Shown here: piece after piece, positions 1-8,736 of the stretch | How the letters are laid out: each line of letters starts with the position of its first letter | Numbering within the stretch: the stretch's first letter is position 1 | Source of the DNA: JAJEDW01 sp963555775 | GTDB lineage: Bacteria > Acidobacteriota > Terriglobia > 20CM-2-55-15 | Direction: 5' to 3' | DNA: 64,000 nucleotides | Assembly: GCA_963555775.3 (NCBI GenBank) | Contig: CAUVWY020000010.1 | Location: forward strand, 1,456,925-1,520,924 | The notes under the pieces: model-generated | The model's input: the letters and a program-made list of their open reading frames with translations, nothing else | Database searches by the model: none | Told to the model about the DNA's origin: nothing | Translations under genes and position numbers: made by a program

Positions 1-625
1 TGATGGGAATCACCGCCAGCGACAATGCGACCCCCGCCGTAAACGCGTTCAGACGAAACTGCAATCCCAGTACATCCTGAATCCATGACGCGAGCACGAT
101 CAGGGCGAAAAAGCCGACGACGACCGATGGGATGCCGGCCAGGAGTTCCACGGTCGGCTTGATCCATTCCTTTAACCTGGGAGGCGCAAATTCAGCGGTA
201 TATAACGCGGCCGCCAACGCCACGGGCGTACCCACCAGCATGGCAATCAGGGTCACTTTCAGGGTTCCAACCAAGAGCGGAATCACACTGTATCTGGAGG
301 TGATCGAAACCGGCTGCCACTCGAATGGCGACATGAACATCGCGCCGACCGAAGTTTCTTCAACGGCCCCGGCGATGAGGGGCCAAGCTTCGCGCGCAAC
401 GTAGACGAAAATGAGGAAGATGATCGAAATAGCCGCAAGCGAGACGCCAAAGATGGCGTTCTCGGCGAGTTTGTCGAGACGGCGACGCAGACGCAGGTTC
501 GATTTCGCCTTCGTTCCCGAAAACCGGGAAACTCCCGGGCGGTTCTCCGACCCGGACTCGTCGTGCGCCTCGTGCGACGACGGATCGTCGTTGCTGGACG
601 GGTCCGGCTCGGAAGTAAAGCTCAC
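1..625 (-). CDS. pstC: phosphate ABC transporter permease PstC (N-terminal part, runs off the left edge)
   Basis: Inner-membrane channel subunit of the PstSCAB phosphate importer. The minus-strand frame stays open from a GTG at 625 to the window edge, giving about 208 residues. An Arg-rich hydrophilic leader of about 45 residues is followed by a first membrane span, a periplasmic stretch (MFMSPFEWQPV) and further spans ending in the family-like NAFTAGVALSLAVIPI. The GTG is chosen because GGAGA sits 10 nt upstream. It follows pstS by 34 nt, so the two are co-transcribed; pstA and pstB would be expected beyond the edge. Expression is probably phosphate-controlled through the repeats upstream of pstS. 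Confidence 0.9.
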   Translation of the reverse strand, partial: MSFTSEPDPSSNDDPSSHEAHDESGSENRPGVSRFSGTKAKSNLRLRRRLDKLAENAIFGVSLAAISIIFLIFVYVAREAWPLIAGAVEETSVGAMFMSPFEWQPVSITSRYSVIPLLVGTLKVTLIAMLVGTPVALAAALYTAEFAPPRLKEWIKPTVELLAGIPSVVVGFFALIVLASWIQDVLGLQFRLNAFTAGVALSLAVIPI

Positions 626-659
626 TCGGATCGTGTCTCCAGCAGAAGATCAGAATCCT

Positions 660-1517
660 CTAGCGAAGGGGGTAGTACCCGACCTCGGATACGATCTCCT
701 GACCTTCAGGACTCAGGGTCCAGTCGATGAATTCGCCCATGAGTCCGTCGGGCTCTCCGATTGTGTAGAAATAAAGATTGCGGCTGAGAGGGTAAGCGTT
801 GGTCAGCACGTTCGATTCGGACGGCTCGATCGGTTCGCCGCCTTCCTCCAGACTGATCGCGACCGTTTTTACACCGGATGCGTATCCGATGCCGCCATAC
901 CCCATACCGTTCGGATCGTTGCTTACTGCATTAATGACAGCCGCCGTGCCGGGCAACGCCTGGTAGTGCGTCGGAAAATCCGCGTCGCCCATGACTTCTT
1001 CCTTGAAGTAGACGTAAGTGCCCGAACTGTTTTCGCGACCGTAGAGAATGATTGCCGCGTCGGGGCCGCCGACTTGGCTCCAGTTCGTCACCTCACCACG
1101 GAATATACCATCGATCTGGGCGATCGTCAGGGCCTCAACGGGGTTGTCTTCATTCACGTAGACTGCCAGTGCATCCAGGGCCACGGCGATTTCGCTAACC
1201 GCCTGCCCCCTATGTTCCAGAGCGGATTCCTTTTCTTCGTCCTTCATGATCCGCGAGGCCTGTGCAATATCCGTGGACCCGTTGATCAGGGCGGCGATAC
1301 CGGTTCCGCTGCCGCCTCCGGTCACCTGCAGTACGGCATCCAGGTGCTCGTTCATGTAGACCTCGGCCCATCGCTGCCCCAACTGGACCATCGTATCCGA
1401 ACCTTTGACAGTGACGGACTGCTGATTGGTAACCGGCGCACATGACGTGCCCAGGGCGAGCACGCACACTGCGGCGAGGAATGGATAGAGTTGTCTGGCC
1501 TGAGTTTTGATGATCAT
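660..1517 (-). CDS. pstS: phosphate-binding lipoprotein PstS
   Basis: Periplasmic phosphate receptor that hands phosphate to PstCAB. The 285-residue protein has a lipoprotein signal with lipobox LGTSC (Cys about 26), then the PstS-type VTVKGSDTM motif that opens the mature domain and a second ligand-loop motif GRENSSGTY near residue 160. Length and motifs fit the family. It is the first gene of a pst operon on the minus strand and is divergent from a phosphate-selective porin, a pairing that makes sense for outer- and inner-membrane phosphate uptake. Paired 11-bp GTTCAC repeats lie 24-41 nt upstream of the start. Confidence 0.93.
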   Translation of the reverse strand: MIIKTQARQLYPFLAAVCVLALGTSCAPVTNQQSVTVKGSDTMVQLGQRWAEVYMNEHLDAVLQVTGGGSGTGIAALINGSTDIAQASRIMKDEEKESALEHRGQAVSEIAVALDALAVYVNEDNPVEALTIAQIDGIFRGEVTNWSQVGGPDAAIILYGRENSSGTYVYFKEEVMGDADFPTHYQALPGTAAVINAVSNDPNGMGYGGIGYASGVKTVAISLEEGGEPIEPSESNVLTNAYPLSRNLYFYTIGEPDGLMGEFIDWTLSPEGQEIVSEVGYYPLR

Positions 1518-1540
1518 GTGCCCAAGCTTAGCTCACACTA

Positions 1541-1558
1541 TGTGAACGGAATGTGAAC
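1541..1558 (-). promoter_or_regulatory. putative PHO box, pstS-proximal
   Basis: Read on the minus strand, GTTCACA occurs twice exactly 11 bp apart (plus-strand TGTGAAC at 1541 and 1552). A weaker third unit (GGAGAAC) follows in register at 1563. Direct repeats of about 7 bp with 11-bp spacing are the known architecture of PhoB/PhoP boxes, and GTTCAC is close to the actinobacterial version. The site lies between two phosphate-uptake genes. Confidence 0.6.
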
Positions 1559-1658
1559 GTTAGGAGAACTGTTTGAAACATTCCCGTAACGTTCGCTTTC
1601 AAGCCTTCGGACACGAAAAAAGACCCGAAATTCGGTGCTACCATTCCGCGAATGCCGA

Positions 1659-1676
1659 GTGAACTCTTCGTGAACT
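1659..1676 (-). promoter_or_regulatory. putative PHO box, porin-proximal
   Basis: A second pair of the same hexamer (GTGAAC on the plus strand at 1659 and 1670, so GTTCAC on the minus) again has exactly 11-bp spacing. It lies 56-73 nt upstream of the porin start, a position suited to activation at a -35 region. A small hairpin (GCCCC-TTTCA-GGGGC, about 1684-1698) lies between it and the porin start. Confidence 0.55.
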
Positions 1677-1731
1677 CCAATCCCGCCCCTTTCAGGGGCT
1701 GGACGGTCATGACCGACAGCGAGGTAATGGC

Positions 1732-2853
1732 GTGAAAGGAATAGCGGCAAGCCGGATATTGGGAACACTCATCCCGGGACTCCTGTTGTTGGGCACCGTC
1801 GAGGCCCGGGCTCAGACCAACTTCGACAACATCTGGCGATTCGCCAACTGGTATGACAACGACGAAGCCGACGGAGTGCAGAGTGTCCAGTTCAGCGGAA
1901 GATTCCAATACGAATATGCCGCGGTCAACGACGAGGGAAGGGCCTCTGACGAATGGAACGTCCGGCGACTGCGGCTCGGCGTAAAGACGCAACTCTTCCG
2001 CCAACTGACGGTACATGCCGAGGCGGAGTTCAACCCTCAGGAAGCGGACCCGTTCTATATGCGCTTTACCGACTTCTACGTGGAATGGAGCAGGAACGCG
2101 CCTCTGGCCATCACCGTCGGTAAACAGGGCGTACCGTTCACAATGGACGGCTCCACATCTTCCAAGGAGTTGCTCACCATCGATCGCAGCAACCTGGCCA
2201 ACAACATGTGGTTTCCGCAGGAGTACATGCCCGGCGTCGCTGTCTCGGGGGAAATGTCCAACTGGGTCTATCAGGTGGGCGCTTACTCGGCCGGGGAACG
2301 AAACCGCGAGTTCGGCCGGTTCAACGGAAGCGTGTTCACACTTGCCTCTCTAGGTTACGATTTTGCGGAGGCCATGGGCGTCGACGAAGCGCTTCTCACG
2401 GGCAACTACATTTACCAGAACCCCGACGAGGACAACACGTTTACGCGCCAACTCCAGCACGTGACCTCGATGAACTTCAAGTTTGAAGATGACCGGTGGG
2501 GTCTGCGCACCGACGTTTCAGCCGGGGCGGGCTATCGGGGACGAAGCAACCTGTGGGGCACGATGATCATGCCCTTCGTCAACATCACGCCGATGTTGCA
2601 GTTTGTCGGACGGCATACCTACCTCAACAGCACCGATCCCAACGGCGTGCGTCTGGCCCGGTACGATAACCGGCATACCAGCGGGCGGGGAGATCGTTAC
2701 AACGAGCTATACCTGGGCGTGAACTACTACTTCTACGGCCACAAGCTGAAACTTCAAACCGGCGTGCAGTTCGGGGATATGAAGGATCGAGCCAACGACG
2801 GCGGCGCCTACTCGGGTGTCGCCGCAACCTCAGGCTTGCGCGTCAGTTGGTAG
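1732..2853 (+). CDS. phosphate-selective porin O/P family outer-membrane protein
   Basis: Outer-membrane beta-barrel of the OprP/OprO family, expected to pass phosphate or polyphosphate into the periplasm for PstS. The 373-residue product has a cleavable signal (hydrophobic core LIPGLLLLGTV, cleavage near ARAQ), then alternating amphipathic strands, the family-like RRLRLGVKTQLF segment and a strand-like C-terminus ending SGLRVSW. The GTG start at 1732 is supported by GAGGT 6 nt upstream. It is divergent from pstS and shares the intergenic repeats. Specificity for phosphate is inferred from family and context. Confidence 0.85.
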   Translation: MKGIAASRILGTLIPGLLLLGTVEARAQTNFDNIWRFANWYDNDEADGVQSVQFSGRFQYEYAAVNDEGRASDEWNVRRLRLGVKTQLFRQLTVHAEAEFNPQEADPFYMRFTDFYVEWSRNAPLAITVGKQGVPFTMDGSTSSKELLTIDRSNLANNMWFPQEYMPGVAVSGEMSNWVYQVGAYSAGERNREFGRFNGSVFTLASLGYDFAEAMGVDEALLTGNYIYQNPDEDNTFTRQLQHVTSMNFKFEDDRWGLRTDVSAGAGYRGRSNLWGTMIMPFVNITPMLQFVGRHTYLNSTDPNGVRLARYDNRHTSGRGDRYNELYLGVNYYFYGHKLKLQTGVQFGDMKDRANDGGAYSGVAATSGLRVSW

Positions 2854-2982
2854 AGATCGTCCGGTAGAGATGCTTCGTAACGATCCTCTGTAGAGACCCA
2901 CACCGGGCACATTCGTGCGGGGAACGCGAGCGCAGTCCCCAACGCGAGACCGCCCGGATGAAGGTCCGGCCGGCGGCACGAA

Positions 2983-4281
2983 TCAGGTTCCGGGAAACCG
3001 CTTCTTCAGTCCCTGCCATACCTTTCTGTAATCGGTCTGGCGAATATCCGACTCCATCGCAAACCGCGTAGGCCGAACGACGAGTTGGGTTTCGAACATG
3101 GCCGCCAACGTCCGGTCCAGATACTGCGGATCGAGATCCGCCGCAGTTCCGGCTTCAAAGGTTTCGGCATCGGGCCCATGGCCCGACATCGAATTGTGCA
3201 GGCTGGCAACGCCGGGGACAAAGCCTTCGCCTTTTCCGTGATACTCCCCCTCGATCAGGAACAGAAATTCGCTGGCCACGTTGCGGTGGAACGGAGGTGG
3301 GCGGAAGGTATCGTTGGCAACGCTCCATCGCGGCGCGAACACAACGAAATCGACATTGGCGGTGCCCCCAACAGCCGTCGGCGAGGTCAACACGGTAAAT
3401 ATCGACGGATCGGGATGGTCGTAGGACACGGAGTTGATCGTGTTGAAGCGAAGCAGGTCGTACTTGTACGGCGCATAATTTCCATGCCATGCCACCACGT
3501 CCAGGGGTGAGTGATCGATTGGGGCGGACCACAGGCGTCCCTGAAACCTCGCGATCAACCGGAAGTCCCCTTCCCTTTCCTCGAAAGCGGCAACCGGCGT
3601 CTTGAAATCGCGGGAGTTGGCCAATCCGCTTGAACCGATGGGTCCCAGTTCAGGCAAACGAAACGGCCTGCCGTAGTTCTCGCAAACGAATCCACTGCCG
3701 ATCCGGTCAGGCAACTCCACGCGAAACCGGATTCCACGAGGCACGACGCAGATTTCGTTCGGTATGGCCTCGATCACACCCATCTCGGTCGCCACGCGCA
3801 GCGTCCCCTGCTGCGGTACGATCAACAGTTCGCCGTCGGCGTCGTAGAAGAACCGGTCCTGCATCGATGCGTTTGCCGCATACAGGTGGATGCCGACTCC
3901 GGATTGCATGGCGGGGTCGCCGTTGCCTCCAATGGTAACCAACCCGTCGACAAAGTCCGTTTCCTGTTCGGGAATCGGCAGCGGGTTCCAGCGCAACTGT
4001 TCGGGCGAGGCCGGCACATCGACAAAGGGACCGCTGCGAATCAGACGCGAATCCACTTCCGAAAAAGAACCGTGCAACGTCGAAGGTCGAATACGGTAGG
4101 TCCACGTGCGGAGATTGCCGGACCGCGGCGAGGTAAACGGTGTGCCCGTCGTCAACTCGGCATAAAGACCGTGCGGGACTTGCTGCGGAAAGTTCCGCCC
4201 TACGGGCAGTGCGCCCGGAACGGCCTCGGTCTCGAAGTCGTTCCAGAACCCGGTCTGGTATCGTAATTCCGGCGTCGCCAT
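2983..4281 (-). CDS. hmgA: homogentisate 1,2-dioxygenase
   Basis: Ring-cleaving Fe(II) dioxygenase of tyrosine/phenylalanine catabolism that turns homogentisate into maleylacetoacetate in the cytosol. The 432-residue protein has the family start (LRYQTGFWNDFETEA) and the expected iron ligands in order: the His and Glu of PFHRNVASEFLFL and the His of HGPDAETFE. The ATG at 4281 is preferred over an upstream TTG at 4302 because GAGGA lies 8 nt upstream of it. No hmgB/fahA neighbours are present, so it is isolated from the rest of the pathway here. Confidence 0.95.
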   Translation of the reverse strand: MATPELRYQTGFWNDFETEAVPGALPVGRNFPQQVPHGLYAELTTGTPFTSPRSGNLRTWTYRIRPSTLHGSFSEVDSRLIRSGPFVDVPASPEQLRWNPLPIPEQETDFVDGLVTIGGNGDPAMQSGVGIHLYAANASMQDRFFYDADGELLIVPQQGTLRVATEMGVIEAIPNEICVVPRGIRFRVELPDRIGSGFVCENYGRPFRLPELGPIGSSGLANSRDFKTPVAAFEEREGDFRLIARFQGRLWSAPIDHSPLDVVAWHGNYAPYKYDLLRFNTINSVSYDHPDPSIFTVLTSPTAVGGTANVDFVVFAPRWSVANDTFRPPPFHRNVASEFLFLIEGEYHGKGEGFVPGVASLHNSMSGHGPDAETFEAGTAADLDPQYLDRTLAAMFETQLVVRPTRFAMESDIRQTDYRKVWQGLKKRFPGT

Positions 4282-4313
4282 CGCTCGATCCTCGACTTGC
4301 AAAGATGCCGGGC

Positions 4314-4319
4314 ATTATA
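4314..4319 (-). promoter_or_regulatory. -10 box of hmgA
   Basis: A perfect TATAAT on the minus strand, 33 nt upstream of the hmgA ATG. No convincing -35 hexamer is visible at 17 bp, so this rests on the -10 element alone. Confidence 0.4.
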
Positions 4320-4379
4320 GCGGAAAGGAAGGCCGAACCCGGCCCGGTGACCCGTTGAACGCCGGCGCCGCGGGAAGGC

Positions 4380-4796
4380 TCAGGCTTGTCCCGTATCGAG
4401 AAACAACCGAATACGTTGGAGAATTTCGGTACGTACTCGGCGGAAAACTTCGAGCCCGGCGCCGCCAGAACTTTCGGCGGGGTCGTCGAATCCCCAGTGG
4501 GCGGCACGGGCGCCTGGAAATACAGGGCATTGCTCGCGGGCGTTGTCGCAGACGGTGATCACGTGGTCGAAACGTTCCGCCAACAAACCGGTCATGTCCT
4601 TGGATTCCTGCCGGGCGACATCAATGCCGATTTCGTTCATGACCTCCACGGTGCGCGGGTTCAATCCCTTGGGATGCGTTCCCGCGCTGAACGCCTCGTA
4701 GCGGTCCCCCGCGAGATGCCGGAGGATCCCTTCCGCCATCTGGCTCCGCACCGAATTGCCCGTACACAGGAACAGGACTTTCCGCTTGCTCGCCAC
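4380..4796 (-). CDS. arsC: arsenate reductase, thioredoxin-coupled (low-molecular-weight phosphatase fold)
   Basis: Reduces arsenate to arsenite in the cytosol using a Cys cascade regenerated by thioredoxin. The 138-residue protein keeps all three relay cysteines at the spacing of the Staphylococcus enzyme: Cys11 in the P-loop CTGNSVRSQ, Cys83 and Cys90 (CDNAREQC), plus the general-acid Asp in GFDDPAE near 105. These separate it from ordinary tyrosine phosphatases. A GGGAGA Shine-Dalgarno precedes the ATG. No arsR or efflux gene is adjacent. Confidence 0.92.
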   Translation of the reverse strand: MASKRKVLFLCTGNSVRSQMAEGILRHLAGDRYEAFSAGTHPKGLNPRTVEVMNEIGIDVARQESKDMTGLLAERFDHVITVCDNAREQCPVFPGARAAHWGFDDPAESSGGAGLEVFRRVRTEILQRIRLFLDTGQA

Positions 4797-4815
4797 CAGA
4801 TTCGTCTCCCAAGAT

Positions 4816-5010
4816 TCAGGAACCGTTCAACGTGTGCACCGCTACGTCATCCGAATCGAAGAATACCCACCGGGGAACATGTTCGTCAATGCTCCGAATT
4901 GCGTCAGGCGCGGGCGTTGGGTTCCATAACGCCCCTCGGGGTTCAGGTCCAGTCATCCTATGCGCCTCCTCCGCGTGTCGCTCCGCATAATTCTGGACGG
5001 CACAGAGCAT
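4816..5010 (-). CDS. small hypothetical protein upstream of arsC
   Basis: A 64-residue open frame that ends 19 nt before arsC in the same direction, so it could be the first gene of that transcript. It has no motif I recognise, no signal peptide and no membrane span. It may be a chance frame. Confidence 0.25.
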   Translation of the reverse strand: MLCAVQNYAERHAEEAHRMTGPEPRGALWNPTPAPDAIRSIDEHVPRWVFFDSDDVAVHTLNGS

Positions 5011-5054
5011 CGTCGCTATGATTCTGGAAAATCGAACCAGCGAGGGTCGACGCC

Positions 5055-6125
5055 ATGCAATCCACTTTCAAACGCTTGAGCGATACATACGAATCCGCAC
5101 CGGTTTCGAGACGCGCCATGCTGGGCGCCATCCCGGCACTGGCGCTCGCGTCCCGCGCCTGGGCCGGAACACCACAAGCCGGTCCCCCGATACCGGTCGA
5201 AAAACTGCACAGCTTCGGGCTTGTCGTCCGGGACGTCAATCGTTCGGTGGAGTTCTACCAGGGGCTGTTCGGCATGCCAATTCAGGCGCGCCAGGGGGCC
5301 ACCGTCTGGCTGAGGATCGGAGACGGGCCGCAATTCATTTCGCTGCGCCCGATGGAGCCCGGCGAAAACCCCGCCATCACGCACATGTGTTACACGACGC
5401 CGAATTTCGACGCCGAGGCGGTGATGGCCGCGCTGAACGCGGAAGGGATCGAGCGAATCGACGCGCCAACGGTAGACGAACCGGGTATCGAGAACGCGAT
5501 GAAGGCGTGGATCCGGACGCGTCGCGGCACTCCCGAACTCTACTTTGCCGACGCGAGCGGCCTGATCGTCCAGTTGCAGGACCCGAGCTACTGCGGCGGC
5601 AGCGGGCCGCTTGGAAACATGTGCACACCCACGGATGCGCCCTCGGCCGGCTTGCTCTCGATCAAAGACCTGAGTCACTTCACCGTGTTCGGGAACCAAA
5701 ACGGGAACGAGTTCTACCAGAACCTGTTCGGCCTGGGCATCCAGGCATACCAGGGGCCGACCGCCCCAGTGATCGGCGTTGGCGACGGCATTCAGTTCGT
5801 GATGTTTGCCGGAGGCGGGGGCGGACGGGGCGGAACCGCCGCTCCGACACCCGCCACCATCCACCATGCCTGCCTCAACATGGACAACTTCGAGGTCGAA
5901 GCCGTGCAGGCCGCGCTTGAAGAGCACGGCATCCAACCCCGAGGCGACGCGGCGGAAGGAACGCCTCCGCTAGTTCACTACATCAGTCTGAGGATGCCGA
6001 ATCGCGGCGGCGTGGAAGGCGGTACGCCCGAACTCTACTTCACCGATCCGGACGGTTTATTGATGCAGTTGCAGGATTCGAGCTATTGCGGCGGAGGAGG
6101 AGTGTTGGGGAATGAGTGTGGGTAA
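5055..6125 (+). CDS. exported protein with two VOC (glyoxalase/bleomycin-resistance) domains
   Basis: The 356-residue product starts with a Tat-type signal (SRRAMLGAIPALALASRAWA), so it should fold in the cytosol and be exported. Two vicinal-oxygen-chelate units follow: about residues 50-190 (LHSFGLVVRDVNRSVEFY to SGLIVQLQDPSYCGG) and about 210-350 (SHFTVFGNQNGNEFY to DGLLMQLQDSSYCGGGG). Each ends in the same Q-L-Q-D-S/P-S-Y-C-G-G motif, which points to internal duplication. Substrate is unknown; VOC proteins include metal-dependent dioxygenases, isomerases and sequestration proteins. A shorter single-domain relative is at 21017. Confidence 0.85.
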   Translation: MQSTFKRLSDTYESAPVSRRAMLGAIPALALASRAWAGTPQAGPPIPVEKLHSFGLVVRDVNRSVEFYQGLFGMPIQARQGATVWLRIGDGPQFISLRPMEPGENPAITHMCYTTPNFDAEAVMAALNAEGIERIDAPTVDEPGIENAMKAWIRTRRGTPELYFADASGLIVQLQDPSYCGGSGPLGNMCTPTDAPSAGLLSIKDLSHFTVFGNQNGNEFYQNLFGLGIQAYQGPTAPVIGVGDGIQFVMFAGGGGGRGGTAAPTPATIHHACLNMDNFEVEAVQAALEEHGIQPRGDAAEGTPPLVHYISLRMPNRGGVEGGTPELYFTDPDGLLMQLQDSSYCGGGGVLGNECG

Positions 6126-6166
6126 CGACCACGCCGGCCAGTACCCTTGCGCCCTGACCAACGGCT

Positions 6167-7012
6167 TCAGAGCAACGTCGCCCGGTATTCGCTCGGATTC
6201 AGGCGGCAGTGGCTCTCGATGGCGCCCTCGAGCGCAAACATCTTCGGATCCGATTTGAACGCAAACACGCGATACAGGTGAAAAGCCTTCAAATGACGCT
6301 CGCAGAAGCGCAGCTCGTTCGGAGAGACGAAGAACGGGGTCTGTTTTCCGTATCGGGTCGTCTTGACCTCGATGAAACGTTCCTGCCCGCTTTCCTCAAA
6401 CGACAGAACGTCATAGCCAAGCCCGTCGCCGCGTGTTCTGGATACCCATTCGACATCCTCGCCCAGACGTTCCTGGCCGGCCAAGGCCAGACGGGCGCGC
6501 TCATAGTTCACGACAAATCGCTCTCCGGCCGCACCGAGTGATCGATTACGGAACTCGCGTTCCAAATAGTTGATCTTCGGTAGCAAGCCGTCAGGAAGCG
6601 GAGGCGGCACTCGGGCCGGACGATCGGAAATGGGGGGCTTCGATAGCATCGTCCTGAGAATGTCGTCAACTGACGGTACGAGGGCTTCCCGGTCAACATC
6701 GGCTTCGATTGTCTCCAGGAACAACGGTCGGGCGACAACCGCCTCGGCCACAACTTCGGGCAGCAGGGATCTCTGGTAGTTCCGTAGCGGTTTGTATCCT
6801 TCTATGAACGGAAGCCCCATCTCCAGGAGTACGGCACTGATGTTCTGGTGCTTGCGTTCGATCGAAGGGTCCGAGCGGCCCTGCAACAGCGGCATCAGCC
6901 TCCGCCGGTGCTCGCTCTTGTTGTAAGCGATTCCGCTGATCTCAAGGGTCAGCATGTCAAGGTGGTCGCTGACAATCGCCTCCACCTCGAATCGCGACCA
7001 GTCCCGAGCCAT
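6167..7012 (-). CDS. DUF3883 domain protein
   Basis: The 281-residue product is of unknown function. The N-terminus (MARDWSRFEVEAIVSDHL, with YNKSEHRRRLMPLL and RKHQNISAVLLEMG) is typical of the family, and the C-terminal half carries the DUF3883 core: GAAGERFVVNYERARL, then GLGYDVLSFE and ERFIEVKTTRYG. The D and ExK spacing resembles PD-(D/E)XK nucleases. The upstream frame to 7525 is open but low-complexity and lacks the family pattern, so the ATG at 7012 is chosen. DUF3883 proteins are common in mobile and defence contexts. It is divergent from a small CxxC protein. Confidence 0.8.
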   Translation of the reverse strand: MARDWSRFEVEAIVSDHLDMLTLEISGIAYNKSEHRRRLMPLLQGRSDPSIERKHQNISAVLLEMGLPFIEGYKPLRNYQRSLLPEVVAEAVVARPLFLETIEADVDREALVPSVDDILRTMLSKPPISDRPARVPPPLPDGLLPKINYLEREFRNRSLGAAGERFVVNYERARLALAGQERLGEDVEWVSRTRGDGLGYDVLSFEESGQERFIEVKTTRYGKQTPFFVSPNELRFCERHLKAFHLYRVFAFKSDPKMFALEGAIESHCRLNPSEYRATLL

Positions 7013-7171
7013 TCGGTGATGTTTGCACAGGCATTCGGTCTTGTCACTTCCGGAAATATGCGCAACGCCCATTGACCGCCAAGTCGAAAACTTCCCTTGG
7101 CTGTCCTCGCAAACCAGGAAAGAATGTGGTGGATGGGGACTGATCGGGTTGATTCCCGGGAGACCTCGGAT

Positions 7172-7393
7172 ATGAACGAGAAAAATGAACGACCGTCGCG
7201 CATCGCAAAGACCGACCTGGGTTTCTGCCATGAGTGTGCCCAGCCCGAAGGGCTTGGCGGCGGGTACTCCCCCTACTACAGTTCCGTGAACGCACCCGAC
7301 GATCGATTCGAATTCTGGTATTGCAACTGGTGCGGATCGAACAACGTCACGATTCGCGATGCCGACGGGTCCGTGGTCTGGGAACGCCATTGA
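7172..7393 (+). CDS. small zinc-ribbon-like protein
   Basis: A 73-residue frame with two CxxC knuckles (CHEC near residue 19 and CNWC near 51) about 30 residues apart, the layout of a zinc ribbon. The ATG at 7172 has GGGAG about 9 nt upstream, better than the longer frame from 7097. It is divergent from the DUF3883 gene. Function unknown; a nucleic-acid-binding or regulatory role is only a guess. Confidence 0.5.
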   Translation: MNEKNERPSRIAKTDLGFCHECAQPEGLGGGYSPYYSSVNAPDDRFEFWYCNWCGSNNVTIRDADGSVVWERH

Positions 7394-7719
7394 TTGACGC
7401 CCAGCAACAGAACTACAGAGGGCCGGTCCAAACGGCAGCGAGCCGCAAATCCGTGGGGTCGCCGGACGGAGAAAGCCCGTTGTCGTTCCTGGTGGCTGCG
7501 GAGAACGCGAAGAAAAGATGTTCAAGGCCTTTCGGGTGTCTCAAGTATAAGGTGGCCGCCGAGAAACCCGATATGAGGTGCTGTTGACCATCATTGGGCC
7601 GAAGCCCAACCGCGACGGCGAGGAAACGGGCAGCGAACTTGCCGGACCGGGAATTTTCCAGTTTGCGACCGGCATCAGCACGTGGAAGGGCATGCGCGCC
7701 AGCCGAGCGATGCACACCG
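7394..7719. other. no supported gene
   Basis: A 326-bp stretch between the small zinc-ribbon gene and the broken aminomethyltransferase gene. Frames exist on both strands but show no family pattern or ribosome-binding site. I see no clear terminator or repeat. Confidence 0.4.
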
Positions 7720-8687
7720 CTACACCGCCGCGTCCTCGCCGCGGGAGTGCGCCAACTCGCGCGCACTCGGATTGACCGAAGGGCGGAACGGGACCTCGCA
7801 TACCTGCGCCCGGTCGGGTTGTCCCGGCTCACTCGCGTATTCGTTGGGCAGCCAGACCAGAAGCTCGGTCCCCACCGCCGACTTGCCGACCGGCACGTAG
7901 CCCAACGCAATGTTGCAGCCCAGCTCGGGGGCGTACCACGGCGAGGTCAGATAGCCAATCGGATCGTCGCCAGCGGCATCCGAGACCAGCCAGAAGTCCG
8001 GCGCGTAGTCGTCGATCGGCTTGCCGCCGAGCGTCATGCCGACCATCACCATCGAGAAGGGCGGCCGCCCCGCGGCGATCTCGGCGCGTATCCGTTCGAG
8101 GGCCGCCCGGCCGCTATAGTCGCCCTGCTTCCTGCGCGGCACCTGATAGGCCAGATTGCACTGGAAGGGCACCGTCTCGTGGTCGATGTCCTGCCCCCAG
8201 GACATGATGCCGGCCTGGATGCGGCGCTGATGGCCGGGGGCGATGACCTTGAGTGGTGTGCTTTGCCCGCCTCCAGCAACGCGTGCCACAGCATCTCGGC
8301 ATGCAAAGTGGCATTGCGCAGATAGATTTCGTAGCCCTTCTCGCCGGAGAAGCCGGATTGGGAAACGACCACCCGGCAGCCGGCGATCTCGGCGTCGAGG
8401 AGACCGTAATACGGGATGTCCCGGATGGCGTCACCGACGAGATCGACCATCAGCGCGAGCGATTTCGGTCCCTGGATCTGTACCGGGCAGACGTCGATCT
8501 CATCGATCGTTACGTCCATGCGCATCCCGACGTTGACGCCTTGCAGCCAGAACAGCACGTCGGAGTCCGCCAGCGAGAACCAGAACTCGTCCTTGGACAG
8601 GCGAAGCAGTACCGGATCGTTTAGAATGCCGCCCCGTTCGTTGCAGAGAATGACGTATTTTGCGTGCATCGACTCGGGGCCGATCAC
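7720..8687 (-). pseudogene. GcvT/DmdA-like aminomethyltransferase, 5'-truncated and frameshifted
   Basis: Folate-binding aminomethyltransferase family (GcvT, DmdA, dimethylglycine/sarcosine demethylation). The product is split over two frames. The first (8687 to about 8255) reads KYVILCNERGGILNDPVLLRL through SGEKGYEIYLRNATLHAEMLWHALLEAGKAH. The second (about 8258 to 7720) continues KVIAPGHQRRIQAGIMSWGQDIDHE to VPFRPSVNPSARELA. A single-base change near 8255 separates them. About 100 N-terminal residues expected for the family are missing before 8687, where the divergent dehydrogenase gene begins. The broken frame could be a sequencing error, but the missing 5' end suggests real decay. Confidence 0.8.
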
Positions 8688-8736
8688 GCCGCGGACTCGA
8701 GTCCGTTACCCGTTACGATGAACTGGGGGATCGATC

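Noticed and set aside
2854..2982. Possible terminator between the porin and hmgA
   Set aside because: No stem with a T-tract could be made out in this convergent gap.
6509..7525. Extension of the DUF3883 protein to a start at 7525
   Set aside because: The added 171 residues are not family-like, and the known family start coincides with ATG 7012.
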